Positions 10,847-23,290 of a DNA stretch of 64,000 nt are shown here, one piece after another (positions within the stretch are counted from its first letter, which is position 1; each line of letters opens with the position of its first letter). The notes beneath the pieces are model-generated. The model did no database searches, was not told the origin of the DNA, and saw only the letters and a list, made by a program, of their open reading frames with translations. The stretch is from NCBI RefSeq assembly GCF_963924245.1, contig NC_086286.1:120292020-120356019 (forward strand), read 5' to 3'. This stretch comes from Chroicocephalus ridibundus (Eukaryota > Chordata > Aves > Charadriiformes > Laridae). Both the position numbers and the translations under genes were made by a program.

Positions 10847-13800
10847 TTTTATCTCTGATCATTGCCCAGTGCATGGCCTGCCGCAATTATTTCTGGATGC
10901 TTGACTTCAGAAACAAAGCAGTGGTCTTTCAAAATAGTTCAGGGTATTCCTCTGTAATATGAAATAAGAAACCAAGGTACACCATTAAAGCTCCCAATTC
11001 ATCGCTTTTACCCTTCCACAAAAAGAAGGGTGTTATAAAAATAAACAAATGAAGGCAGAAAAGATCCACTGAAAACTACATAAAATTCTCAGGTACTGTC
11101 GATACAGTAAGGTCAGTCTGAAAGGCGTAAATCTGCCTTGTGGATCAGTATGATGCAATGCAACACAAAGTCCACTGACAGCGTTTGGTGAGTGAGATGG
11201 GTCAGGCCTTAGGGATTTTGCATCTTCAGCCCTCCAAAAGGTAAAAACGAAACTTAAAGTAAACACATATAAATATTTGCAGTGTGCAACTGTTGTTATC
11301 ATGGACACAAATGACCCTTATCTCTCTCTTGTTCATACATACTCTGTAGACTTCTCAGGAAAGATGTAGATGTAAGTAGAACTGCTTTAGATAGTCTTCT
11401 GTTGTATCGTGTAAAAATCTGAGTCCTTTGATACTGGGAAGCATCTCATACACTGTCTTCAATCTGTATTTATGCACTCCTAATAGTTTATTAAGTAGAA
11501 TGATAATAAACAGCAAACAATTTAAAAAAAAATCAAAGCTCATTATTAAATATATAAGGAAACATTATGAATGAAGTTCTAACAAATTTATTAGAACAAA
11601 ATATAACAATTTTCTCTCTATTCCATATTTTCCCACCCATACTGTGTCAAATCAGGTAACCTGAAAGTATGTCTAGGGCTCTGAATACTTTTTTGTATCC
11701 ACTTGCCAGTATTTTAGATAAATACTGGAGTATTTTACACCGTATTGTGTCTTGGTTTGCATTTCCTTAACTAATCCTAGCATTCACACTTGTATTTATA
11801 ATAAATCAGTTTATATATCCCTAGTTAATATTTGCTTAGGGCTTATGTTGATTTCACAATACATGCAATTTTCTGGCTCCATCTTTATCTTCAAGGATTA
11901 GATTGAATTGAGCAGCCCTGTAGTAATTTAGTTTTATCTTGTGCCTTACAGTTTTATGTTCTTGTAATAGCACTTCCCTTCTCTATTTTATTTAATTAAA
12001 TATATCTTGTTTCACAATGACAACATTTTTATTTTTGAGTTTATTTGCTAAACAGCTGCCATTGTGGCAAGAGTTTGTGGCAAGAGAAGAGAGATTTTAA
12101 AGAAATTTAGAACAGAAATTGCTAAACATAAAGGGGAAGAAAGGATTTGAACTTGGCTAAGTGTGCTCTGAGATTAAATTTGAATTACTTTGGATTCTCT
12201 GGCTGGAATCTGGAGCTAAATAGCTATATTTGGATTACCTTTCTTCCGTTTGTTTTTTTTTTGGGTTTATGGTTGGGGTTTTTTGATAAAGGAAGTGCTT
12301 TCTGAAAACAAATCTAGCTAAATCTTTGCCAAGTTACACTGAAAGATTTCTGATGAAGATTTTTTGTCTTTGGCTTCACTTACATTAAAATAGCAGGTAA
12401 ATGTTAATTATTTTTTCAACTCCATCCTTTTAGCACTACACAGTTAATTTTGATGCTGGTGAGGACAAGGCTAATTGACACCATATCCATAATAAAAAGC
12501 AATGGGTCTGAACACAAGAACTCAGAGTTTCCCCACCTTCTTTGTCTTAAATGGGCAAACTGTTTTGATAAAACCAAATGTTGTGCAGGTGCACTGAGTC
12601 CCTGTTGCAGAGGATGTTAAACGGGTTTGATCATAAATTGACTAGTATGTGCAAAGTGGATGTATTTACTCACAGCACTGGCAGCTTCTTTGGTAAATAG
12701 TCTGGCACAGCACAGAGTAAGCACATTTAGCTTCAAGTCTTTATTTTTTTGCTCTGCAGCTGTGTGTGCTTGTCTCCATTCTTAATGGAAACTACCAAAT
12801 AAAACGGATATTAAATTTCTAAAAGAGTAGCTGGGGTTCCTCTCATCACTTTTCTTCATGAAGTGCCTTTTCTGATGAATCCTGGGCCTCTGTTAAACAA
12901 AAGGCTTCTTATAGCTGGGGAACCCCTTTTGATAACTCCTCCTGCTTGACCTCTTGACAAACCGAATGTCATCTTTTACTCTTGCACGCCTCATACACCA
13001 GGCACCCTCTCTCTGTCCTCAAATCTCTGCTGATGGCTTTCATGGATAATGCCTTTTCCTCCTGATCTCAGCACCAAGCATCCATACCTGTATGTTCTTA
13101 TCAATTCCCTCACACATCCCACAAGCCTAAACTAAACTCACAGATGCTAGGAGGGACCCGACTTTTGCAGGTTTTGTGAATTGTCTCCGATTCTGGTCAG
13201 AAATAGGTTAACTCAGCTTCTTTGTGTTGTTCGATTGGCACAAAGTAACTGTAATCCCTGACTTCACAGGACCATCTCCACTCAGACACCACTGCCCAGG
13301 TGGTGTAAAAGCCTACCCCAGCTCAGCTCAGCTTTCATACAGTCAAAGAGTCTGACCATCCAATACGTGCCTCTGTTCTAACACAGATCAGATATACTTA
13401 AACCCATCTCTGCCTGAAAGACCCCTGATTTAATAAGAAATGCTTTTTACCCAGAAGCATTATCACATGGCTGTGGAGACACATTTCAGAGGTGTAAAAA
13501 TACATGAGTAACGCGGAAAAGGTGAGAAAGAAACAGTATTCTACTATGTGTTCTTGACATGAGCCAGGGAAGACAGACTCAGAGGCTTCAGGTTTCAAAC
13601 AAATTAGCTATTTCTTTGCTATTTATCTAGTTAAGTTGCAAAACTTTTTGTCATCGCAAGGCAATGCTTTCCCACAGTGTTTTCAGTTTTCTACTAGGTC
13701 TGACTACAGGAAATATGCAAATAATTTTGGAAATTATGTGCATGTTTGGTGCTGGGTAATACCTTATCCAAGTTTCTCCCCTACCAGATGAAGAACAGTG

Positions 13801-15554
13801 GTGCAAATCAGAATGCATGGTACAGGTAACACTGTTTTCATATAAGAGGCAATGCAAATACTATGAGGATGCGTATAACGCATTTCCTTACATACAGTGT
13901 GGGCTGGGACATGTCCTGAAGAGAATAATTAAAGCACTGGGATGGGAATAGTTGAAAAGATACAAGGTAGAATGCAGAATATGTGCTTTTCATAGCTTCC
14001 TACTTTAAAAGTATACTAGGTTGACTCTGTAATGCTTTTAAAGGTATTTATAACGCTGGCTGCTGGGTTTTTAACAGCTCAGTATGTTTTTACTGTTGCA
14101 CGGGACTATATTTTCATGGTAAGCTTACTTGGCTCATGATTTGGCCTTGTTTTTAAGAATAAAATATTTGTGAGCAGAATATGTTTTCCTTTGGCTTCCC
14201 ATTCTTTCAAAGCAATGCCCAGCAGCAGTACAATCACAATATTATGTCTAACAATAATCATATGCAGTCATTTCCAATCACAGTGGCTACATGTAGAAGC
14301 AGCTACAGACTGTTGGAAATGTGGGGAAATGTCAAACCATATTAAGCTGTCCAGAAAGAAAAAGGAAGAGGTTCACAGCTTGATGAGGAAAATTAAAACC
14401 TTGCTGAACCATGCTGAACACCTGAAAATATCAAAGAACAAAAGATAAATGAGGAAAAGCATGAAAAAGTTATGAAATGTAAAAAGGAATAAGATTCAGT
14501 AGAGTAATAAACGATACAAAATAGCAAAGAAAGTAAAGATAAACAATCTATAACTACTAAAAAGCTCATGGCCTACAGTAAGCTGCCAATACGGCTGTAA
14601 TGACTGGGAATCTAGAATATTACGTTCACTTCTTAATACTTGAGTGTGAGCTAGAAAAAGAGAGGCCAAAGGGGTCCGGGGGTACAGTCCAATTCTTACA
14701 GTAGATTTCTGGACCAGTTGCAGCATATCAGCTCAAGAAGGTGTTTCAGACATTATTCATGACACTTTTCAGCAGTGGTTCTCCGTGGAGCCAGTAAGAA
14801 CTGGTATGGAGGTAGCGAACTATGGCTGGTTTTGTCAGGGATCACACTCGGTGGTCTCTATGCAAGAAGCCTGTGTCTGGTAGCCCTAGATACTGGGAAG
14901 TCTGAGCCAGTCACCCCATTCTTAAAGAAGGTGCCATAACACAAGCACAAGTCCAGCTGTGATTATCTAGGATAGAGAGTTTGTGTTCAGCCCTTTTGCA
15001 GAAAGAAAGCAATTTCCTTCTGGGTCATGGGTGAACTCTGTATTACACTCTGTTGGGTATTGCCTGGACACCAGGAGCCATGATACTAGAAGAGATAAAT
15101 ACAAAACCCGTGCTAACTGGCACGCATGTAACCTTAGAGTTCAGGGCTTTGGAAGAAGGAATGGAATGGGATGTAAAGCACTTTGCCTGGCTCAGGGTTG
15201 CTGTAGCAGCCCGCGTTCGCTGCGGTTCATGCCGATCGTAGGAAGCAGAGAACACCAACAGTGCAGAGTGTTCCAAATGCACTCGTGGTGCCTTCACAGA
15301 GGTTGGAAATGGCATACCACTCAAGAGACAACGTCCATCTATTCTAAGATCTTTCCAATCATTATCATTTTTATATCATTATGGGTCTATGAGAAATTCA
15401 GGCTCCAGAAAGTTAGTGTGAAGATAAGGTCAAAATGTCTCCCCAAAAGAGGAGGGTCATCTATATCCATCTGAAAAGCTGAAAAACATGAAACAAAAGA
15501 TGAACAGAGAAAAAAAAATGTAAGCGATACAAGACCATTTAATTTAGGTAAGAT
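10847..15554. other. Unassigned 4.7-kb stretch
   Basis: No recognisable gene or transposon. Most of it is AT-rich single-copy-looking sequence. The part at about 14980-15330 is richer in GC and CpG than its flanks and is listed separately because several frames are open there. Confidence 0.4.
14983..15474 (+). other. Open frame of 163 codons, no recognised family
   Basis: The conceptual product has no motif, signal peptide or repeat that I recognise. Two other frames are also open here (plus strand 15053-15241, minus strand 15324-15043), which points to a stretch with few stop codons and not to a selected gene. The region holds several CpGs near 15200-15240, unlike its flanks. No splice sites or promoter support it. 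I think a real gene is unlikely. Confidence 0.1.
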
Positions 15555-15777
15555 TCTTAACATTAAGAAAAACAAAACTGAGGTAACCATCAGGGAAAAC
15601 TTCTTGCTTGAGAGAGACTTTAAAGTGACTCCAAAGGAAACATTTGGGATGTTAAAAAACTGACTGAACAAAGAAGAAAGACATATACTACATACAACAA
15701 TCCTCCAGTTGCAGGGCAATGAACTGGACAACCTAATAGCTATTTTCCATTCCTTACATCTATGATTCTGTGATTCT
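15555..15777 (+). mobile_element. Old CR1 3' end
   Basis: It begins with 'aaactgaggtaaccatcagg' and 'gaaaacttcttgcttgagag', the CR1 C-terminal DIRENFL-type block. It continues to 'gggcaatgaactggacaacc', 'taatagctattttccattcc' and the tail 'ctatgattctgtgattct' ending at 15777. The wording of the last 60 bp is that of an old CR1 group in which 'aatagctcttttccat' replaces the younger 'aggtcccttccaac'. An open frame on the opposite strand (15731-15387) is an antisense shadow. Confidence 0.8.
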
Positions 15778-15799
15778 AAATATATATTCAGAATTCAAG

Positions 15800-16350
15800 A
15801 AGAGGCAGCGAGACAGTAGAGGCATTGAAGAACATAAGTGGAAAGTTAGTGACAGATAAGGCTGATTCTGCTGCAGGCCTAAATGAATTCCTCACCTAAT
15901 TATTCAGTGGGGTGGGGGGCAAAAAAAAAAAGGAAGGTAACAACTCCAGGACTGAGAGACATTCTCCTGGAGGGAAAGTAAAATGTTAAAAGGCTTTACT
16001 ATTGCGCTGGAGAAGATAATAAGGCAATTAGGAGTGTTACATTTGACAAAGCACCAGGCTCAGATGAATTGTATCCCAGAATCCTGAAGGAAGTAGCAAA
16101 GGAAATAGGAAAGCCTTCAGCAAAGGTGTTTGACAGGCCACTAAGGAGTGTAGCCGTACCCAAGGTCTTAAGGGGAACTAACACTATTCCTAGATTCACG
16201 AAAGAACCAAGGGAAGATTCAAGGGACAGGCCCTCTAAGTCTCATTTCAGTTGAGAGAAAGATATTGGAAATATTGCTAAGGGACCGTGTTGAAGTAATT
16301 TTAATGTATAATTTAATGCAGATAACAGGGAAAATCATGAAAATCTGTGC
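15800..16350 (+). mobile_element. Old CR1 ORF2 fossil, N-terminal part of reverse transcriptase
   Basis: Around 16040-16250 the plus strand encodes KAPGSDELYPRILKEVAKEI followed by a PSAKVFDRPLRS segment and a NTIPRFTKEPREDS segment. This is the CR1 order GPDGIHPRVLKELA, then PLSIIFEKS, then VTPIFKKGKKEDP. The next bases, in another frame, give RLVSLISVPGKILEILLRD (CR1: RPVSLTSVPGKIMEQLI). Upstream, 'ctgcaggcctaaatgaattc' fits the region just before reverse transcriptase. It lies directly after a separate CR1 3' end, so it is another insertion in the same direction. Confidence 0.82.
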
Positions 16351-18439
16351 GACATTTTTGCATGTTGTGGGAGTAGACTGCAGTGAAAAGATTGATCTCA
16401 TTCGCGCAGCTGTCAAGGTGGTATAAAAGGGAAAAGCGGCCCCTGTATAAACTATGGTACAAATTGGTGGGAGTAAATATTCTCAATTCAGCTGGACATT
16501 TCCTTAAAGGTTGCCAAAGTAGAGCTACTTTAGAAGTGCAACATTACAGAAAAACACATAAAAGCTGAAAGGGAGTAATGCAGCAAGGCATCCTAGTGGT
16601 TAAAGACATTTGAAGAGTTTGGTTACTGTGGTTACATCTACATTACAACCTCGTGTAGATGGATCAAACCATAATAGGTCTAACCTAGCTAAGCTGAGTA
16701 CTACTACCAATGCAGTTAGGCAGCATGGAGCTCAACTCGGGCTGCAAAGCCTGACTGACATCTGGGTAAATACTTCACCATGATCCTGCCTACAATCAAC
16801 TGCTATCACAACTGCATTACCCCAACCAGGATGAACTAGTGTAAAGCTAGCTAAGGTGAGCCTGTAAAAGCAGTGCTATCTCTAGACGTGTTCCTAGACT
16901 ACCAGTCCTCAGCCTTTTCGTTTTAGTGAATCCTCCTTTGAAGCTTAAAGAAAAGAACCGTACTTAAATCCTTTTATGTCTGCAGATGTAAACTTGTAAA
17001 ACAGAAATCATGAGAACTGTATTCCCAAAAAAGATAAATAAGACATTAAGATGTACTGAATCCTGAGTCTATCAGCTCTAGTCTTTCAGTATCTGTAGGT
17101 TGTGACTGTGCACACACTCCTTCAGGAAACTCTCTTCTCTTTGTCTTCATCCTGTAACACCATTATTTGTCTCTCACCCCTTTCATTTTCCTTACCCACT
17201 TCCAGTTTTCTCTTCAGGAGTCCCTTGGAATCGTAGACTTAGTCACTGACTCAGTCTGTAAACGTGGACAAGTCATAAAAATTCAGACCTCTGGGCATCC
17301 AAATCTGTTATTTCTTTGTTACACAGTGTTATAACCTGTGATATATGGAACATAATATTATTTCTTCTCTTGCTAAGGTTTTGTGTTTTAGGACACCAAG
17401 TAGCATGTCGTGTTTTAACAAATGGCAAGAGGAATGGTAAAGTAAATAGTCCTTAACTTAGGTTAAAAACCTCAGAAATAAGGAGACTGGCATCTTCATC
17501 CACTGAAGGCAGTAAGAGCTGTGCCTTTCTAAAGAGTATAGGATGCCAGGTCAGGTAAAAGTAGACAGAGGATTTCCTCTGAAGTCACTCCTTTTATTCT
17601 AACCTCCTTTGCCACCACAACAAATTTTTAGCTGCCCAAAATGGGGATATCCCACTTCTGTGGCTTAGAAGGCCAAGGTTTTGTGTGGGATGACTTAACA
17701 TTCAGTTTACCTTGTGATGAGGTGAAAAGTTGTGGGGAAGTTAGAAATGACATTAACAGGAATTTTCTCATTAGCCTGATCAGGTTTTTTTCCCTTCTTT
17801 GCGTCTTTGAAGGACAAACTCAACTCTCAGCACTCCCCTCCTTCCCTCCCTCGCTCCCCTCTTCCCCCCCCCCATTTTTTCTGGTTGGTTGTCAGGTTTT
17901 TGTTTGCTTGTTTGCTTGGTTTTCAAGTAGGTGCCAGACATTTTAGTCAAGAGATGACTCTAAGGTCTGCAAAAAGCAATTTTATTTTGTTTATATGACT
18001 GCAAACACCTGTTCCAGATGGACAATTTAGGGGATTGTTTGGGATTTGGCTTTTGTGGCACTTTGCCCTGAACAGAGCAGAATATTTCTAAGAACTGTCT
18101 GAGCTGTGTCTTTTCATCCAGCACACACAAAAGGCTACCTCCTGAAGGTAAAACTGAAGTCAACAGGGTCCCACTGGTGTGACTAAAACCACCATTTGGC
18201 CCAGAGCTTTCTTCTTATTCACAGGGACAGACCCTGCCCGTGGATGCATATATGCCACTTTCAATGAAGCCAGCTGAAGCTGTGCAGGAAAAAAGAAAGA
18301 AAAAGGAACAAAAAGAGAGAGACAGAGACATTCCCTAGTGCTCTTGTGAGCTTTCAGCTTTATAGTACAACCTGTGCAGAAGGATTAAAAGGATATCATA
18401 TGTAGCATGCAGAGGGATGACTAGGGGGCATGAAACCAT
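16351..18439. other. Unassigned sequence with a possible very old repeat
   Basis: Nothing here can be assigned with confidence. The part at about 16615-16900, with phrases such as 'ggttacatctacattacaac' and 'gagctcaactcgggctgc', recalls old non-autonomous DNA elements of sauropsids, but I could not find clean terminal inverted repeats. A pyrimidine tract at 17828-17882 is listed separately. Confidence 0.3.
17828..17882. repeat. C/T-rich low-complexity tract
   Basis: Nearly pure pyrimidine sequence on the plus strand, including runs of C and T. Open frames across it have low-complexity Ser/Pro products and are not genes. Confidence 0.9.
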
Positions 18440-18610
18440 CTGCAAATGTTTGAAAGACGTTTGCATTCCCCTTAGGCATGAAAGAAATTACTTCCTATGT
18501 TACCAGGGAATTTTCCAAGAAACAGTGGGTCAAAGTTAAAAAAGGGAAACTTAAGATAAATTTCAGGGAAATGTTTCTGACAGTGAGATTGTCTGTTTAA
18601 TTTTTTAAAG
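18440..18610 (+). mobile_element. Old CR1 ORF2 C-terminal fragment
   Basis: Translation gives CKCLKDVCIPLRHERNYF and, after a frame change, KGKLKINFREMFLTVRLS. This fits the CR1 C-terminus (F.YLKG.. then KGKFRLDIRKNFLTVR..). The similarity is short and the copy is badly decayed. Limits are approximate. Confidence 0.45.
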
Positions 18611-19694
18611 CAAGAGCAAAATCACAGGCAGTAAACAATTCATTACTTAAAACCTTTGTTGCCTAACCTCACCAGGGTAACCCAGATGATCCGGACTTCT
18701 TATATCATCTGGGAAGACAGTTAGGAACCTCAGAAGAAAGGGCTTAGGGTTTAGTTTTCCTGGGAGTGGCCTAATATGAAATGAGCACCCTAAAAACTCT
18801 GAACAGAGCTCCAAGTCTTTCTTTTAGCTAGTGTCCTTCGAGCCTCATGACTCTTGCATTCTTGACTGCTCAAGGAGCAAGACAGTCTTCGAGATCAGGA
18901 AAGTCTGGACACACTGGGAGTTCAATACTCAGGAGAGGTCAACTAAAGAAACTGTTTGACTGCATATTAATGACAAAAGTACAATAAATGAATAGATAAA
19001 TAGCAAAGAGAGAGAGAGCAAAGAGAAAGCAGAAAAGCCTGCAAGTAAAACTAAAAGCTGCCAAAAGTAACGAGACAGTGGTAGATGCCCAGGTGGTCAC
19101 ACTGAAGGTTGTTTTTATGGGTATCAGACAGTCAGTGGGTTGACGGTAAAGGCAGTTCATGGCTTGCAGGACAGGAATGAGAAATATGCAGGTAGCAGCG
19201 GGGAGAAGCGTACAGTCAAAAACCAAAATAAGTGAACAAGATCAAACCATACCCCAGAATCCGTAGGACTGATTTTCCCTGTCCAGATAAGGCGATTGCC
19301 AGAGCTGTACTACTGCCTGCAAATTGGTAGTTTGGTGGCAATGACCAATAGATTCCCAAAGACACTGAGCAGATTTTTAAAAAAAACAAACCAAACCAAA
19401 CCCATCCAAACCAAAACAAAAGAAAACAAACAACAACAAAAAAACCCACCAAAACAAAAACCAAACAAAAAAAAAAAACAAACCACAAAACAACCAAAGA
19501 AACCCCATATAATTGGAAGACTACATTTGCAGTACTCATAAACAACAGCTTTCTGGAGCCAGAAACCCAGATGACAGTAAGCATTCCCATGTGTTTCCAG
19601 GACCTACTTCAATATAAGGCTATAGAACAACCAGTCAGTAATAAAAATCAATCAAACAAAGAAAAGAAAAAAAAACACCTGTAACGCTCATATT
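18611..19694. other. Unassigned sequence with A/C-rich block
   Basis: I see no gene. The sequence may contain 5' parts of the large CR1 fossil that follows, but I cannot recognise an endonuclease domain. The low-complexity block inside it is listed separately. Confidence 0.35.
19378..19505. repeat. A-rich low-complexity block with AAACC/AAAC units
   Basis: About 125 bp made almost only of A and C on the plus strand, with irregular CAAAC-type units. A 124-codon frame on the minus strand across it (19590-19216) codes for a low-complexity hydrophobic product and is an artefact of this composition. Confidence 0.9.
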
Positions 19695-21706
19695 TACTTT
19701 TAAAGGGGGACTACAGAATAGGGGAGTTAGTTGAAAAAAACATCAGGAGTACGTAACATCATAAATCATTTGCAAGTGGTACTAGAGAGTATTTTAAAAA
19801 CAATATCCTAGAAGGCCGAGATAAAAAAACCAAACAAAAATCCACCTCCAAATGGATCAGAAAAAACTCAGCAGGGTTAAACGGTTAAGGAGTTTATTGG
19901 AAATGAAAATCCTTCAGAAAAATGGAATTTGTATCTACTTAAAAAAAAATAGAAAAACATATAAGGCTCAGGAAGCTCAATACAGAATTGTAATAAGACG
20001 GGCAGGAAAGATTTTGAACAACTTGTTAAAGGCATAGAAGCTAGTCATAAAACATGTCAGAAGCAGGAATTTTGCCAGTGATCACCAGTGGGTGATCAAT
20101 GGGCATCAAATACCGTTCAGAAAGCACAAGGTCAGATGAAGCGAATTGGAAATAAGCCTGAAGAACTGTCTCAGACTGGACAACGACAGAGGTTTCAGAA
20201 CAAATGAGTAAATTGAATATTAGCAGTTTGCTAGCGTCTTCAATGTGAGATTGCTCAATTAATAGCAGAGTTGTGTCCAGTCCCTTATTTTTTTTCCATA
20301 GCAGAGAAATGGGAGGTGGAAAATCCACTAGCAGCCTTTAATTGGGGTTTCAGAGTGATAAGGTGAATGACTGACCAGTAATGTGTGTGGAAGAGTTTTT
20401 GAAAAACTAAAAAGAAAAACAAAAATCATGACAGCAGTAAATATGACATGCCTGGGAAACGTCAACATAATTTCTATGTAGAGAAGCTGTGTTTCAGAAG
20501 GCGTTCTCTGTGGATGCCTAAAAGAACGTGGAAAACAGTGATCCAATCTGTGCAGCACGCTTCGATTTCCAAAAGCCATTAGCATGATCCTTCACAAAAG
20601 CCTCTTAGAGAAACTGAGCTGCCTGGGTAAGAGGGAAGGTCCTCTTATGAATTAATACCCATCAGAAGATAGGAAACAAAAGGTAGGAATAAACGGTTAG
20701 TCTTCACAATGGAGAAAGATTACGAGAGAACCTGTGCTATTCAGCATATTCAAAAATGATCTAGAAAAGGAGGTAAATAGAGAGGTAAAAAAGGCTGTGG
20801 ATGATACAAAATTATGCAGGATACTTAAATCTAAAGCTGACTGTGAGGACTTGCAGAAGGAGCTCGTGGCACTGAGTGAATAGGCAATAAAATGGAAGAT
20901 GAAATTCAATGTTGATAAGTGCACATAGAGAAAAAATAACCCTAACTATACATACACAATGATGGGCTGTAAATAAGCTATTACAACTCAGGAAAGAGAT
21001 CTTAGAGTTACTGTGGATAGTTCTCTGAAAACATCAACTCAGTGCTCAGCAGCAGTCAAAAAGGCAATAGAATTGTAGGAATTATTAGGAAAGGAAAAGA
21101 GAACAAAACAGAAATCACTTTTATGCTACTATGTAAATGCACGCTGTGCTTGCATCTCGAATGCTGTGCACAGTTTCAGCCACCCCAATTCAAAAGAGAT
21201 TATATCAAGACTTGGAAAGATACAGAAAAAGGCAAAAAAGACAATTATAAGTATGGCCTGTCTCTCCTATGAGAACAGACTGGGCTGACTTAGACATCGG
21301 TAAGAAATGAGGCAGTCATTGAGTGGGTGAATAGGGTTACATACATATTACAGAGGTACCAGTGAAATGATTAAGCAACAAGTTTAAGCAAAAGAAGTTG
21401 CTTTTTTATACATGGCACACAAAAAAACTTTGACATCTTTGCCACAAGATGAGGTTGAGGAGCAGTTAATATAAATACATTTTTAAAAACAGATTTTAAA
21501 AATTAACAATTCCAGTGGTCTGAAAGCAAAATCCAGTTCAGGAAAACCTCTAGCACATTTGCTGTGTATCCAGGTATCAGGGAATGGACTGCTTCATACA
21601 GGTGCTGAGTTCCTATGGTCATCCCTCAGCAGTCACTACAGGGTGATGTTGGAAATAAGAAAACCGACTTAATGGACCATTGGTCTGAGTCTGAATCACT
21701 CTTACA
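19695..21706 (+). mobile_element. Old CR1 fossil of about 2 kb, from before reverse transcriptase to the 3' end
   Basis: The parts appear in CR1 order. At 19697-20040 is the linker before reverse transcriptase ('gggggactacagaatagggg', 'gaaaatccttcagaaaaatg', 'aagattttgaacaacttg'). At 20557-20630 is motif A in the form TLRFPKAISMILHKSLLEKL (CR1: LDFSKAFD..H..LLEKL). At 20736-20775 is LFSIFKNDLEKEV. The catalytic box at 20794-20805 reads AVDD for FADD, both aspartates kept, followed by TKLCRI. Then come KMKFNVDKC, ERDLRVTVDSSLKTSTQCSA and a C-terminal block to about 21285. The 3' UTR ends near 21706 with 'aatggaccattggtctgag', wording of an old CR1 group that I associate with turtles and crocodiles as well as birds. 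Many stops and frameshifts are present. This is the longest element in the window. Confidence 0.85.
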
Positions 21707-23094
21707 TTAGAGGAGGCAGAAATTGTTTCCTTTGAGGATGGTCTGCAGTGTGGTCGTTAAGACACTGTGCTGGAAATCAGAAACTGTGGGTTGAAAATCC
21801 ATCAAGGAGAGAAAGGTCTGGACTGTGCTCCCCAGATACAGGACCAAAAACATCCACCTGTACCATCAAAAGGACTTAGCACTGTTTGGCCTCCCTTGTG
21901 GAGAACTGGAGATTAATGACTCTGCTAAATCTTGGCTACAACTAAACATAGCTAAGAAAGTGGTGCCTTTCCTCCACCATCTATAAAGGATACTTACAAG
22001 GAACCCATTGAGTCTTAGACATGTAGAAGTCGATGGAGAAAAGGCAGCCTGCATTGCTACCTGAATTTTGTGTACTAACTGGACCAGCAGACTATCTGCA
22101 TCTGCATCTTTTTGGTGACGGTGCTGCAATCCATGGATAAACGAACCACGCCAGAGTACAGATGTCCTTCTTGTGATTTAATACGGGCAGCAGAAGTGGG
22201 CTGCTATCCTACATGGAGCTCAGCTAATAGAACAACACGCATCTCCCTGGCCCATTTTTAACAGCAGAGCAGAGGAATGTCAGGATACAGATTCCTCTGC
22301 TTTTCCAGGATCTGGATACAATTCTGCTGTGTTCCCACACCCCTTCTTACCATCCCTCCCTGCCCTTCCACTTCTTTCTCTGCCCCATCTGACTCCCTGC
22401 CTCCAACCTAACTTTCCTCAATGTACAGAACATTGTCCCCTCCTATACTAGCGGAGCAGACTCCTCACCCTCCAAATCTGAGAGGGGAAAAACTAAACTT
22501 GAACCAAACAAAAAAAAGAAGAAAAATAAAAAGTGATAAAGCTAAACAGGCTACACCTTTTTCACAGTGTCAGAGCGTGAGGAGAATCAGCATGGAAATC
22601 ACAGGAGGCCACATTAACAAGAACAGTGTTTTACCATCATGTCTCTGACTCTTCTTTACATTTAAACCGATCAGAATTTTTCTTTGCACAAAAATCCTGT
22701 CTCCAACCCCAGCAGCAGGATGATCAGAAAGATGTAGATGTGCATTGTCTTAACCTTCCCTTTTAAGATTTTCTTCTTTAAGATTATTCTTCTTAACCTG
22801 TTGGACCTCCTGCCAAAACTGTACATGAAGCTGCACCGGAGACAAAATATGCATACAGTTTCCCTGCAAAGCTGGCAGTCTCAGGGTACAAATAAGCAGT
22901 GTTAAAAAAAAACCCACCAAACAAATAGGGAGTGTGGATTTGCCTTTGCATGCTCCTGCAAGACAGCGTGCAGGCTCAGCTACTGTTTTGCAAGACTAGC
23001 TTTCATATATAATATAAGATCAGAGATCTCTGGGGATAAGTTACGCCTCATTACATTTTCAATACCATGATCCCTCTGAGACACTACCTTATAG
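21707..23094. other. Unassigned sequence
   Basis: I see no gene or supportable repeat. A C/T-rich stretch lies at about 22330-22410. Open frames are all under 90 codons. Confidence 0.4.
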
Positions 23095-23290
23095 TGTCTT
23101 GAATAGCCCTAGTGTTTAAGTTCAACAGTGTTGCCTGGTAGGCCACTTCACACGTTCATGTTCTTTTGAATAGGAAAGTGTTTCCTCATATCTCCTCTAA
23201 ATGTGGTTTTGTTTTTTTTTTTTTTAATTTCCATTTTTACTTCCTTTGCTCTATTATCTGTGCATGGCTGAAAATAATAACTTGGCTTGA
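23095..23290 (-). mobile_element. Possible very old CR1 3' region, minus strand
   Basis: The plus strand reads 'taggccacttcacacgttca', then 'ataggaaagtgtttcctcat' and 'atctcctctaaatgtgg'. This resembles the antisense of the CR1 C-terminus (antisense of WN.L, then NFLTVR and RLDIR). Divergence is very high and no motif is decisive. Confidence 0.35.

Noticed and set aside
15387..15731. 114-codon minus-strand frame
   Set aside because: It is largely antisense to an old CR1 3' end.
19216..19590. 124-codon minus-strand hydrophobic frame as a membrane protein
   Set aside because: It is the complement of an A/C-rich low-complexity block, so the Val/Phe/Leu/Trp content follows from base composition.
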